Of a DNA stretch of 64,000 nt, positions 1 through 10,456 are shown piece by piece. Every line of letters begins with the position of its first letter. Position 1 is the stretch's first letter. Origin of the DNA: Pyricularia pennisetigena (Eukaryota; Ascomycota; Sordariomycetes; Magnaporthales; Pyriculariaceae); NCBI RefSeq assembly GCF_004337985.1, contig NW_021940922.1, positions 837,382 through 901,381 on the forward strand, written 5' to 3'. The notes under the pieces were generated by a model. The model was not told the DNA's origin, made no database searches, and worked only from the letters and a program-made list of their open reading frames with translations. Made by a program: the position numbers and the translations under genes.

Positions 1-55
1 ATATTCAGTTTTTACAAATTTATTTAGGTGGTTATTCAACCCGATTTATTCAAAA

Positions 56-718
56 ATGAATTTCCCTCCCATTTTATTTTTTGCGTATTTTATTATAATC
101 CCAGTTTCCGTTGCTATTGAGCCTCCTTACCTGGCTGAAATCAGAGTTTCCACACACCGGAGCGACACTCAAGCTTGCAAAATTGCCATAGTCAAAAATA
201 TCGACAGCGATACATTTGAACATGTAGTATTTACCAAAGTTTGGAGTACGATTTCTTTACCTAATATAGAAAAAACTACGGTTATAGTAAACAATTACGG
301 CGAATTGGCGGATATTCAAAATCCTCCACAAAATGCGATTATTACAGTAACGCCCCTTTACTTCCCTACCGTTCTTCCGGAAAGAGCCCAACCCACGTTG
401 GATTATTTAAATGAGATGGGTAAGTTTAACCGATCACCATAAAAATTGGAATTAAATTAAATTAAAACATATTTTAAAAAACTGCTTATAGCGAAAGAAA
501 CTGGGGGAAAAGCGAAAAAAGCTTTTACTGCTATTTACGACAATATTTTCGACCCTAGATTTACCTGGGAGGCAATTCCAAAACAAACTTATACTGAAAA
601 GCTTCACACATATTTTTTTGTGGTACCGAGCGGGTTTTTGCTAGCGGAGTCTCACCAGGGACCAGTTAAAACCGGTTTAAAAGCTCATTTAAAGGGGCTT
701 AGAAAATGGATCCGGTAA
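56..718 (+). CDS. Small secreted protein, two exons, unknown function
   Basis: The exons are 56-419 and 492-718. The intron (420-491) has a GTAAGT donor and a TATAG acceptor, and removing it gives an uninterrupted frame of 196 residues. The ATG at 56 is followed by a hydrophobic signal peptide (about residues 1-20, ending PVSVA), so the product is probably secreted. The mature part has one cysteine (residue 41) and a basic C-terminus rich in Lys and Arg. No transmembrane segment follows the signal peptide and I recognise no family. Before splicing, the first exon appears to end at 442. The gene lies in AT-rich repeat DNA yet has no stop or frameshift, unlike everything around it, which suggests selection or recent arrival. 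Effector-like by context only; function unknown. Confidence 0.7.
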
Positions 719-842
719 AAGGACCGGGGTTTAAAATCCCAAAAAGAATTTACGGGATTTAACAACATAACATACTATTTGGCTATTTATAAGAAGAATA
801 AATAAAGATAAAATAAGGAATTGGCGATTTGATACACCATTC
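719..842. other. Short AT-rich spacer
   Basis: This is the sequence between the secreted-protein stop codon and the first LTR-B fragment. It presumably holds the 3' untranslated region. Nothing else was recognised. Confidence 0.4.
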
Positions 843-1386
843 AAATAAAGATTGAAGACAGTTTCTCCCTTACGCAACGCCCATTTATTGTTCAACCTTT
901 GTTTGGCCATTCACGTTATATATAATCTAACTAAATGGTATAATGCATTGACCATAATCTATATAATATATACGTTGTTAAGATGCGTGACCTCGAATCC
1001 CGCTACGGTCGCAGATTTTCTGTGCATATATAAGCACCACAGGCCGTTAGGCTCAAAAAGCCGACAGGCTCAATAGGCCGGCAGGTTAGTCACATAAATA
1101 AGGCCAATTACGGGACGTGACCCCGCATTCGGGCAATGCGGATCGAGGATCGGCACCCACGGATTTTAACACGTACTTTATAATTTAGCCTAAAATTCAG
1201 GATTTGATCGATTTATCAACTCAACGATTCAACCATTAGAAATCAATTGTGCAATAACAGTATATTATCTCTACTACCCGCGAGCAGACAGTTATTTACC
1301 ATTTGAACTTTTCCATTAATCTAGTACGTGATCCATTTTTCCCCACGTTTAGAATTGAATTTAGTTTATCTCGTAGCTTCCTCACA
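843..1386. repeat. LTR-B family copy, truncated at its left end
   Basis: This aligns by eye with three other copies in the window (2091-2755, 8608-9266 and the broken copy 38590-42886). The right end reads CCTCACA, the complement of the TGTGAGG terminus of the full copy at 8608. The first 100 bp or so of the unit is missing or unrecognisable. It contains the family's tRNA-like module (920-1014) and the shared block around 1260-1330. It is strongly AT-shifted compared with the other copies. Confidence 0.6.
920..1014 (+). other. Degenerate tRNA-like module in LTR-B
   Basis: A box-like sequence (CTAACTAAATGGTATAATGC) precedes a long AT-rich insert and a B box-like stretch (GACCTCGAATCCC), then GGTCGCAG. 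It is the most degenerate of four copies. The acceptor stem does not pair, so it is not called as a functional tRNA. Confidence 0.4.
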
Positions 1387-1394
1387 CGTTTTCA

Positions 1395-1850
1395 GTGAAA
1401 AAATGTTTAAAACCATTTACCGACGATTTGGATGCATTTTAATAGAATATTTATGAAAAACGTTTACAAACTGATTATAATATTAGCCGAAGTATATTAG
1501 AATTAATAGACCATTTTTATTACCATTGTTCAATTGAAAGAAATGGTTTACAAGGTTTAAAAGTTATTTAAAAAAACAATATAAGTTTCATTTTACGAAC
1601 ATGCAATTAAAATAATAGATTTGGAATGTGAACAAATCTTCGACATGGTAAATACTGGTATTGCATTCCAAACTGTACATTTTTTAACAAATATAACCGC
1701 CAAAAAATACGAAATATTAAAAAAAAGGCTGGATCGATATATATTTGAAATTACCCGATATTATTAAACATGATCCAAGAATAAGTTTTACCACGCCCGG
1801 ATTTAAAGCAAAACCCGTGTTCGTAAAACCATGGTTTTATTAACATATCG
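1395..1850 (+). pseudogene. Decayed coding fragment of unknown identity
   Basis: Short open stretches in different frames follow each other without overlap and have protein-like composition. One begins near 1450 (it includes ISRSILELIDHFYYHCS), one lies near 1590-1760 (it includes DLECEQIFDMVNTGIAF), and a third, shifted by one base, ends near 1845 (it includes ISFTTPGFKAKP). Stops and frameshifts separate them. No family was recognised. The fragment starts just after an LTR-B copy, so it may be a gene split by that insertion, or the interior of an unrecognised element. Confidence 0.3.
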
Positions 1851-2090
1851 TAATCGAATTCAGTATAAAAAGTAACAACGATACATTTTTTTATATTCAG
1901 GTATATTTAATATTTTTTCGATCTTAATTTGGCCACTATACGGCATTTTTCTACCGTTGGATAAAAACTCTGCGTACGGTCCGTGCACCATTGTTAATTA
2001 TCCAATTATAATCCGCATACCGCAATTAATTATCCCGTTCCGCCGGGTTAGATTGTCCGCCCCGGATCTCCTTATTAGTTTATACGTAAT
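1851..2090. other. AT-rich spacer, nothing recognised
   Basis: No open frame, repeat family or RNA motif could be supported between the decayed fragment and the next LTR-B copy. Confidence 0.4.
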
Positions 2091-2755
2091 TATGAATATA
2101 GCTAGCGCACAGCTAATTATATTCGCTACCCTGCATCTTCCCATACCGGCTAACGCAGGCCAGTTTTGTCAGTCACCCTGCATCGAATGAATAAATAATA
2201 AATAAAACGTACACGCCTTTATACACACAAAGCCTCATATACCACGTCTTTGTTCATAGTTTCAACAATAAAGCAAATACGTTGTATATAACCTAGCCTA
2301 GTGGTATAATGAACGTACCACAATCTATATATATACATATATATATATATATATACGTTGTGAAAATGGGTGAGTTCAAATCCCGTTATGGTCGCAGATT
2401 TCCTGTGCATGCATAAGCACAAAAGGCCGTAAGGCTCAATAAGCCGGCATGTTAGTCACATAAATAAGGCCAACCACGTGACGTGACCCAGTATTGCGGC
2501 AATCCGCATCGGAAATCTGCACCCACGGATTCGAACACGTCATTCACAACGTAGCCTTAGGTTTATAACCTTTATCACCTCTATCAATTTAACGATTTAA
2601 CCATTGAAAAAATCGATTGTGCAATAGCAGTGTATTATCTCTGTTACCCGCTAGCAGATGGTTATCTGCCATTTCAACGTTGCATCAGCCTTATACGTGA
2701 TCCGCTTTTCCCCGCGTTGAAAATTTATCTTATTCTATCTCGTAACCTTTTCACA
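2091..2755. repeat. LTR-B family copy, near full length
   Basis: This is about 665 bp, running from TATGAATATAGCTAGC (the intact family start is TGTGAACATGGCTAGC) to TTTTCACA. The start differs from the intact copy by G-to-A changes typical of RIP. The copy contains the tRNA-like module at 2288-2397 and the shared terminal block ending in CTCGTAACC. Flanking bases do not form a clear target duplication, so either flanking sequence was lost or this is one end of a larger element. Confidence 0.65.
2288..2397 (+). other. tRNA-like module within LTR-B
   Basis: An A box-like sequence (TAGCCTAGTGGTATAATG) is followed by a potential anticodon stem (ACGTA ... TACGT) around a long TA-repeat insert, then a B box (GAGTTCAAATCCC) and GGTCGCAG. 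The 5' acceptor strand does not pair with the 3' end. This is a tRNA-derived sequence, probably not a working gene. Confidence 0.45.
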
Positions 2756-3037
2756 CCGCAATCGTGCGGGTATACCGAAAAGTGCCGGAATTCGAAAACG
2801 TATTAATAATATAAAAAAGGACGTGCGAAATACTATTTTCCGAGCTGCGTACGTTATTATAAATGGTTTAAAGCCGAGCTAATAGGTAATACCTGCTAAA
2901 TAAAAGGCCGTACAACGCCAATTTTATAAATAAACAATATTACCGCAATAAGCAAAAACGAAAAGGACGCGCATACGTACCGAAATATAAATAAGGCGGA
3001 ATGCAAAAAAAGTACGCCAAATTACCAGGCCTAAAAG
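2756..3037 (+). pseudogene. Stop-riddled coding-like stretch beside LTR-B
   Basis: One frame across this interval reads as a basic protein (it includes YYRNKQKRKGRAYVPKYK) but has about five TAA stops. It directly abuts the LTR-B end at 2755, so it may be internal sequence of the LTR-B retroelement. No domain was recognised. Confidence 0.25.
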
Positions 3038-3263
3038 TAGTCTCAATGTTCAAATTAGACCCCCCTGCTTCGCAATGGGGGCCGAACGTTCCATATACCT
3101 TTTAGCCACATAGTTTTTCGACCAATTGCATTGGCCGAAAAAATCGCGCTTGTTCTAGTCTAAGGACAGCTTATCGATTTTCGCCGGTTATGGCGGGTAT
3201 TTATATTGTATTCGCACTGTGCATGCACTGCATACCCAATATTAACAGTATAACCACTATATA
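3038..3263 (-). mobile_element. Element E1: truncated E-family terminus
   Basis: It begins TAGTCTCAATGTTC and continues with the family's right-end sequence (CCCCCCTGCTTCGCAATGGGG, then the GGCCGAAAA block) in reverse orientation. It is cut at about 3263, where reverse LTR-A sequence begins. Only about 226 bp remain, and the inner end is lost. Confidence 0.65.
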
Positions 3264-3707
3264 TATTAATTATATGCGTCATTTAGCATGTAATGGGCCC
3301 AATTTTATGAGTATATAAGCTATAATAGATAATGCCGATATAGGCCTGTCGGGGTTGTCGGATTTTCCGTTATATTCTTTTGTTGCAGGAGTTGCGATTT
3401 AAAGGTTAGCGAATGGGGTTTATCCTGTACCGAGTTTGACAGCTACCCTGCACCTACGAGTTGGCTACCCTATATCCGGTTGAAAATTTCACCAAATTAG
3501 CAAATTAAAGCAAACCCGAAAGTGGTTTGTATAACGATAAAGGTTTTTTTTCTAAAACCCATATAAAATAGTTTTTCGGAAAATCGTGTGTGGCGCCGGA
3601 ACACTTTCAGCGGTGCGGACCCCCATTTCGATGTCGGAGGGTATATAAGGGAGATAAAGCAAAGTCTCCCCCACCAAAAAACCTAAGTTATTAATCCCAA
3701 AATTAGT
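3264..3707 (-). repeat. LTR-A fragment, reverse orientation, truncated
   Basis: This matches the reverse of the Copia LTR. It starts at TTAATTATATGCG and ends near AATCCCAAAATTAG. About 120 bp of the unit is missing where it meets the forward LTR at 3708, so two LTRs sit head to head. Confidence 0.6.
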
Positions 3708-3927
3708 TGTGAACAATATGGGTTGCTAACAGGGGTTTAAGCATTAGCCTAAGTGCGGCGTGGTGCTAGTTGCGCTATAAAAGCCTGTAATTACAGGGCT
3801 TAAATGCACTAAATTGTTCACTTAAGTGGTTCACTAAGTGTAAAATTAATAGTTTAAATTTATTGGTAGGGGAAACTTTGCTTCATTTCCCTTATATACT
3901 CTCCGACATCGAAGTGGGGGTTCGCAT

Positions 3928-5778
3928 TAGTCTCAGGGCTCATCCCTGAAGCCCAGAGCTCCACAATTGAGCGTGGCTCAATTGCGGCTTTGCAATGTAC
4001 CTGTGGGTCCATCCAAAAAACGCTCTGGTTTAGGTCTGAGGACAACTTGTCGATTTTCGCCGTTTATAGCGGTATTTTTGGCCTTTTTTCGACCGACACT
4101 CCTTTATTATTCTACAACCACTCAAAATATTAAAAAAAAGAAAATATCGTTGAAAATAGTGTTTATTACCGCTATTAGCAGCGATTTAATTCATTTTTTT
4201 ATCTGTTATAATGGCCGAATTAGATACCACATGCCCTGAATCCGTTCATGGCGGTACTGTTTTTTCGATTTTTTTTTCGATTTTCGATTTCTTATAATAT
4301 TACTTTTAATTTTTGACCAAATTTTATACTTTTTGCACGTGGAGGGTCGCATATATATATTTTCCATTATGATAAGTTTTGGTGTATACACCGCATTATA
4401 TAAGGAGTGAAATAAACGGATAGGTAAAGTTAACATATTTTTATATGTAATTTACAATGGAAACTGGTTTATATTTTTACCAATCTTAGCGATAATAAAA
4501 CCGAAAATACAGGGATTGGATGACGTATTTCAACAGACGTTCACGTTAGATTCAGCTTATAATATTCGCTTTGAAAATGCTTTTATATAAAAAAGCGCTG
4601 AATATATATTTTTGATCGATTTTTTGCTTTATTTAATTAATTTTACATTATTTTATTTTGCGGCCAAACCTTATGCTTTCTGCCCCTGGGGGGGTATATT
4701 GATATATAATATAATATTCCAATTTGGTATATATCTCGAATTACATAAGCCGTAAATAAGCGGATAGGTAAAATGTACAAAAATTTATATATAATCTACA
4801 ATCGAAACACTTTTATATTTTTACCAATTTTTACAATAAATGAATCAGAATCTCAGGGATTGATTGAAATACATAAAAAGACGTCAGCGTTAAATCTAGT
4901 TTGTAATACCCGTTTACATTATTCTTTCATAAAGAAAAATATTCAATTTGTGCTATTTGTCTATTTGTTGCTTTATTTAGTTAAATAAAACTTAGCAAAA
5001 TACACTAGATTAGCGATTATAAATAAACTATTAACAGAATGGGAATATTAAAATTCCTTTTTATTTTAAAATTGTTTGCGTAAATGTTTGAGCTTTTCGA
5101 CAAATTAAAAAATATTATAAAAATATTAATAAAAGCTTCGTTTTAAACGGTAATTGCATACACTTTATAGTTTTAATCCGTTCAAACATAAATATCAATA
5201 CTTGCTTCTAAACTAATTCCATAAATTATTATGCAAAACAATAATTAAATATAATAATAAAATACCGCTTTTACTAAATATTTAAATTTCTTTCCAAATA
5301 AATTAGATATAAAGACGCGTTTTTCAACACCAAAACTTTTAAGCTCCAATTAATGTAACGTAGGTTATTTCATATTTTTATAATTTTTATTCAATATTTT
5401 ATTCGAATATTCAATTGCATATTGTGGTTATACTATTTCTTTGCTATTATACTTTAAATAAAATATACTAATTAGACCGCTATCCAACTGGTTGCGCGTA
5501 TAAAAAATGAAATTAACTGCATTTTACGTGCGGCCGCAGGGCGTTTATAAGGCCTATTGATAATATAATATATATACCCGTCATAAACGGCGAAATGCGA
5601 CAAATTATCGTTGGTGGTACCGCCATGAACGGCGAAATGCGACAAGATGTCCTTAGACTAAAACGAGCGCGATCTTTTCCGCCAATGTAATTGGTCGAAA
5701 AGCCATGTGGCTAAAAGGTATATGGAGCGTTCGGTCCCCACTACGAAGCAGGGGGGTCTAATCTGAGCACTGAGACTA
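3928..5778 (+). mobile_element. Element E2: E-family element, 1.85-kb class
   Basis: Ends are TAGTCTCAG... and ...CACTGAGACTA. It is flanked by an exact 9-bp target duplication, GGTTCGCAT (3919-3927 and 5779-5787), and inserted in LTR-A. The interior has two diverged units of about 350 bp (near 4325-4680 and 4681-5030). Each has the conserved block AAATAAGCGGATAGGTAAA or a close variant, followed by a sequence resembling a short membrane-type peptide. No transposase was found. The 9-bp duplications suggest a non-autonomous Mutator-like transposon; this class assignment is an inference. Confidence 0.8.
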
Positions 5779-5839
5779 GGTTCGCATCCCTGAAAGCGTT
5801 CCGGCGCCGCACACGATTTTCCGAAAAATCATTTTCTAT

Positions 5840-7244
5840 TAGTCTCAGGGCTCATCCCTGAAGCCCAAAGCTCCACAATTAATCCATTTCGTTCGCTTCG
5901 CTCCATTTTATAGCTCAATTGCGGCTTTGCAATGTACCTGTGGGTCCATCCAAAAAACGCTCTGGTTCAGGTCTGAGGACAATTTGTCGATTTTCGCCGC
6001 TCATGGCGGTATTTTCGTCAATTCGGCGACCAATACTCCGTTATAAAAAAATAAATAAAAATCGTAAAAATAAACAGTTTGTACGTTGAAGATAGCATTT
6101 AATACCGCTATTAATAACGATTTGATGTATTTTTTTATATGTATAATTGGGCGAATTTGCTAGGCCCTGCCCTTAATCCGCTCATGGCGGTACTATTTTT
6201 TCGATTTTATTTCGATTTTCGAATTTATTTTATATTATTTTTATTTGTTAATTTAATTTCAAACTTTTTGAAGGTGGGGGATGATATACGTTGAAATAGC
6301 GGTATACCGAATTCTAGTACATATGCCTGATTATATAAGCCTTTAAATAAGCGGATAGGTGAGGTATGTACGATTTTGTATAAGATTTACAGTCGAAACG
6401 CTTTTATATTTTTCCCAATTTTAGCGATAACAAAACCAAGATTTCAGGAATTGGATTACGTCTATATACAAACGTCCACGCCAAATCCGCTTAGTGATAT
6501 CGGTTTTTATAATTTCTTTGTTAAAAGAAATGGTAAAATTATACTGTTTTTATATTTTTTATATTACTTGATAAAATACAAATGGTAAAAAAAACGTTAA
6601 AAAGCATTTATATTTTATTATATACTATAAGTGTTATATTAGAGTTTCTTTCCAATTTATAAACAATTGGGCGAATTATTAAGTTTTCTAATAAAATACT
6701 AATTAAATGAAGAATATTAATATAATATTTATTTTAAGCGGTAATCATATGCACTTTCCACCGCGACGCTAATTTACAGGTCGGTTTTATAATAATATAT
6801 TTTATTTGTAGAAAATATCATTGCTTAAAATCATAAATTAAATATAATAATATATATTAAGAATTAAACAATATATTCATTATTCAATTATCCATTTAAT
6901 CGTAGGAAATATACTAACAGCCTCTGCGTTCAAAAGATACAAAAATTCTTTCATTACAACGCAGGTTACCTTATATTTTTACGATTTATATTCATTTATT
7001 CATTCGAATATTTAATTGTATATAGTGGTTATACTGTTAGTATTACGTATGCGGTGCAGACACAGTGCGAAAACAGTACAAATACCCGCCATAAGCGGGG
7101 AAAATCGACAAATTGTCCTCAGACTAGAACGAGCGCGATCTTTTCGGCCAATGCAATTGGTCGAAAAACCAATTGGCTGAAATGTACATGGAGCGCTCGG
7201 TCCCCACTGCGAAGCAGGGGGGTCTAGTCTGAGCACTGAGACTA
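5840..7244 (+). mobile_element. Element E3: E-family element, 1.4-kb class
   Basis: Same termini as E2, with 9-bp target duplication ATTTTCTAT/ATTTTGTAT (5831-5839 and 7245-7253, one mismatch). It sits 70 bp further along the same LTR as E2. It has only one internal AAGCGGATAGGT unit (near 6270-6590), which accounts for much of its smaller size. No coding gene is supported; the short frame at 6376-6588 corresponds to the repeated unit. Confidence 0.8.
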
Positions 7245-7549
7245 ATTTTGTATGGGGTTTTGAAAAAACACCCCTATCGCCATATAAACCATTTTTTGGT
7301 TCACATTAATTTGCTAATTTGGGGAAGATTCTAACCCGATACTGGGTAGTTAACTTGTAGGTGCAGGGCGGGTATAAACCCGGTTTAGGGTAAACCCCAT
7401 TCGCTAACACTCTAAATCGTAATTCCGGTAATATAAAATATAACGGAAAATCCGACAACCACGACAGCCTCACTTCGGCACTATTTATTGTCGCTTATAC
7501 ATAAATAAAAGTGGACCCATTATATGCTAAATAACGCATATAATTAACA

Positions 7550-7562
7550 CCCGCTTTCCTTC
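7550..7562 (-). other. Polypurine tract of Copia-1
   Basis: On the minus strand the sequence GAAGGAAAGCGGG directly precedes the 3' LTR (TGTTAATT). This is the expected plus-strand priming site. Confidence 0.6.
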
Positions 7563-7689
7563 GCTACCACTCACATAAAGTCGGAAAAAAATATATAAAA
7601 GTAAAACCTTTAAAAAACAAATCCCCTTTGTGTCTCAACCCGACTCAAACTCCCGATATAAGCGCCCTGGTTGATGAAGCCCTCTGTCC

Positions 7690-7830
7690 CGACCCATAAC
7701 CTCCGAAATGGACGAACCCCCGAATTGGAAAAAACCCCCAAAATTGTAATAACCCCCGGATTTGAACCCCCGATTTACATAATATTAAACCCCCGGAATT
7801 AAGTATTAAACCAAGTAGTTAATCTGGCTA
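7690..7830 (-). other. G-run array with tRNA-like sequence, Copia-1 3' end
   Basis: On the minus strand, five runs of five G are spaced 12-25 bp apart, and one lies within a B box-like GGGGGTTCAAATCC. The same region occurs in Copia-2 at 44165-44275, where GGTGGTTCGAATCC is a cleaner B box. It may be a tRNA remnant carried by the element. It could also form a G-quadruplex. Confidence 0.35.
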
Positions 7831-8607
7831 TTCGTTGGTAATAGTCCAAGCTAGGCATATTATGTAAGGTACTTCGAAAATGGGTAAATCGCCCAAAACG
7901 CAAATTATTTCAATTCTAATTTAACAGTGGGGACAAAATCGGTACAAATTGCTTATTAATTAACCTTTACAGGGTAGATTCGGGTAATACGGACGGTATT
8001 AGGCTAACAAAAATCCAATATTTGCAAACAAAAGAAATGGAATGGGTTGTAATTAGCTAACGAATTAATCAAAAATCCCCTAAAATTCAGTAAGTAAAAA
8101 CTAAGCTTTTGAAGGTGTAAACCCTATAAACTTTGAAAAAGCTTCTAAATTGGAAGCGTTAGGGGCTTTATGAAGCCTTTAGCGGGCCTTTGTTTGGATT
8201 CCAGGTACTTTAAAGTCGCTAATCCTTCTATAACTAACTCCCGTACGTAATAAAATTTAAATAACGTATATTTAATACGTTAATGGTCCGTAGGGTTATA
8301 TACGTTAACTGAAAACCCTATATTACTTCCAAATATCTCAATAGGGCCTTTTAAGGGTAGTCCTACCTCTATAAATAAGCTTTTAAACCATTTTGCTTCA
8401 CGCAGGGCTTCCGTGAAAGCATCGGTTTCGGTTTCTAGAATGCTTAAAACTATAATATAATCCTTTTTGCACTTCCACGCTATAAGGCCCCCTAATAGGT
8501 ATACAAATATCCGTTGATGGATTTTAAATCTTCCCTAGCCCCACCGAAATTGCTATCACTAAAACCCAGTAATTTAAAGCTTTTAAAACCCCCGGTTAAG
8601 GGATTGG

Positions 8608-9266
8608 TGTGAGGAGGTTACGAGATAGAATAAGCTTTACCTTAAACGCGAGAAAAGTGGATCACGTCTAAGGCTAATAGAACGTTAAAATGGCAGATAA
8701 CCGTCTGCTAGCGGGTAATAGAGATAATATATTATTGCACAATCGATTCGTTAAATCGTTAAATCGATGAAGGTTATGAAAAGTGATGAACCTAAGGCTA
8801 AGTTGTGAATCACGTGTTCGAATCCGTAGGTGCAGATCTTCGATCCGGATGTCCGGAATGCGGGGTCACGTCACATGATTTGGCCTTATTAATGTGATTA
8901 ACCTGCCGACCTATTGGGCCTAACGGGCCATTGAGCCTAACGGCCTATTGTGCTTATGCATGCACAGAAAGTCTGCGACCACAACGGGATTCGAACCCAC
9001 GCACTTTAATTATCTATATATAATATAGATTATGGTACGTGCATTATACCACTAAGCTAGACTGTATATGACGTATTTGTTTTGTTGTTGGAACTATGAA
9101 CAAAGACGTGATATATGAGGCTTTGTGTACATAAACGCGTATACGTTTTATTTGTTATTTATTTATTTAGTCGATGCAGGGTGACTAGTAGAATTAGCCC
9201 GTGCTAGCCGTTATAAGGTAATGCAGGATAGCTGATATAATCAACCCTGCGCTAACCATGTTCACA
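8608..9266. repeat. LTR-B, complete solo copy (659 bp)
   Basis: It starts TGTGAGG and ends TTCACA, giving TG...CA termini. The flanks ATTGG (8603-8607) and GTTGG (9267-9271) are a 5-bp target duplication with one mismatch. Comparison with Copia-2 shows continuous RNase H sequence if the insert is removed. It is therefore a solo LTR (or LTR-like unit) inserted in Copia-1. It contains a tRNA-like module at 8974-9067 on the minus strand. Confidence 0.75.
8974..9067 (-). other. Best-preserved tRNA-like module of LTR-B
   Basis: Read on the minus strand: A box TAGCTTAGTGGTATAATGC, an AT-rich insert in the anticodon region, B box GGGTTCGAATCCC, then GTGGTCGCA. A 5' partner TGCGACC for the 3' acceptor is absent, since the sequence upstream reads ACAGTC. 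The pol III internal promoter boxes look intact. Isotype cannot be assigned. Confidence 0.5.
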
Positions 9267-10456
9267 GTTGGGTGGTCATTCAGCTTTAAATACTCTATTT
9301 CCGTAACAAATAAATAAGGATTTAATACCCGTTAAATAACGTACTAAGTTTCTAGCTGCCCCTAAATCAATTATAATCATTTTTATTAAAAAACGTGAGA
9401 GCCATTAAACCGCAAAACCGATATCCGGGCGCGTTAATAGCAGTAAATACTTTGAGGTGCCAATAATACGCTGTAATAATTTAACTTCCAGCGCATTTAC
9501 GGGCCTTCCCCCATTATATGTTAGAACACCCGGTTAAAAGGGAATAAATATGGGTTTGCAATCAACTAATCCGGACGTTGCTAAAGTTTCCTTTATATAC
9601 TGACTCTAATGGAGCCAAAATAGGCGTTTAAACCTATTCCTTATAATTTGAACGCCTGAAAAATAGGCTGCAGGGCCCCTGTCTTCCGACGCGTATACCT
9701 TGCTAAAACGGGTTCTTAAATCCTAAATATATTGCAATTTAGGACCTATTAGCAGGTAATCGTCTACAAAGGTAACGATAAAATGTTTGGATTTAACGTT
9801 ATAAAAGACAACGGGATTAGAAATTAACGGCTTAAAACCTTCTTTGAAAAATAGGGTTTTAAGCTTGTTTTACCATTTTTTTGGACCCTATATTAAGCCC
9901 TTTAGCGCTTTTTCCAACTGTATAACCTGCAATTGTTTCGGATTATAACCCATTTCCATTAAAATTTTAGCGGTGGTGGGGCTATAAGATTTAACCCATT
10001 CGTTAAACAGTCTGGAATTTGCAAACATATATTTACGTGGGTAAGGTTACTTTTTAAAAACGCACAAATAAAATCAATTTGTTTTATTTCCCAATTTCGT
10101 GCACGAGCTGTAGCTAGTAGTATGCGCCAGGTAGGTGGTATATTAGTGTCAGCAAAAGTCTCGATATCATTTAGGCCTTCGACCCGTAAAAATCCCTAAT
10201 AATAAGCCTTGCTTTGTATTTTATAGGTTTATTATTTTCGTCTTTTTTCAATTCAATACCGGCCGGGTAGAGACGAGTTTACAGCCTGCAGGTATTTTAA
10301 TTTTAGGGATAAAACGGAAGGTTTTTGCAATGACGATTTGGTCGTATTTAAACGCTAAAACAGCTAACCATTTAGCATTTTCAGGGTTACGAAGGCTTTG
10401 CCGGTAGCTATTTAGTTCGCTGTCTTTAGTGGGTTTTTTCTTTATTTTCTTTCGTT

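Larger units (their letters stand above)
3708..7549 (-). repeat. 3' LTR of Copia-1, split by elements E2 and E3
   Basis: The LTR runs from TGTGAACAATATGGG to GCATATAATTAACA. Removing E2, E3 and one copy of each 9-bp target duplication leaves about 568 bp, the family's normal size. It has the same orientation as the LTR at 14762-15346. The internal sequence next to it at 7550 is a purine-rich tract on the minus strand, as expected for the 3' end of a minus-strand element. Confidence 0.75.
8100..10440 (-). pseudogene. Copia-1 RT/RNase H remnant
   Basis: On the minus strand the RT active-site motif VDDYLL is encoded near 9755-9767 in a context of IVTF...LIGPK, typical of Copia RT. The RNase H region lies further left and is split by the LTR-B copy at 8608-9266. 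Stops and frameshifts are frequent, so no intact polyprotein exists. Copia-2 shows the same region in longer open pieces. Confidence 0.7.

Noticed and set aside
4773..4988. Small membrane protein encoded by the E elements
   Set aside because: The frame recurs in several copies but differs in start, end and phase. It follows the repeated 350-bp unit rather than showing codon conservation.
8974..9067. Functional tRNA gene
   Set aside because: The A and B boxes are good, but the acceptor stem does not pair and the anticodon arm carries a long AT insert. All four copies sit inside a repeat.
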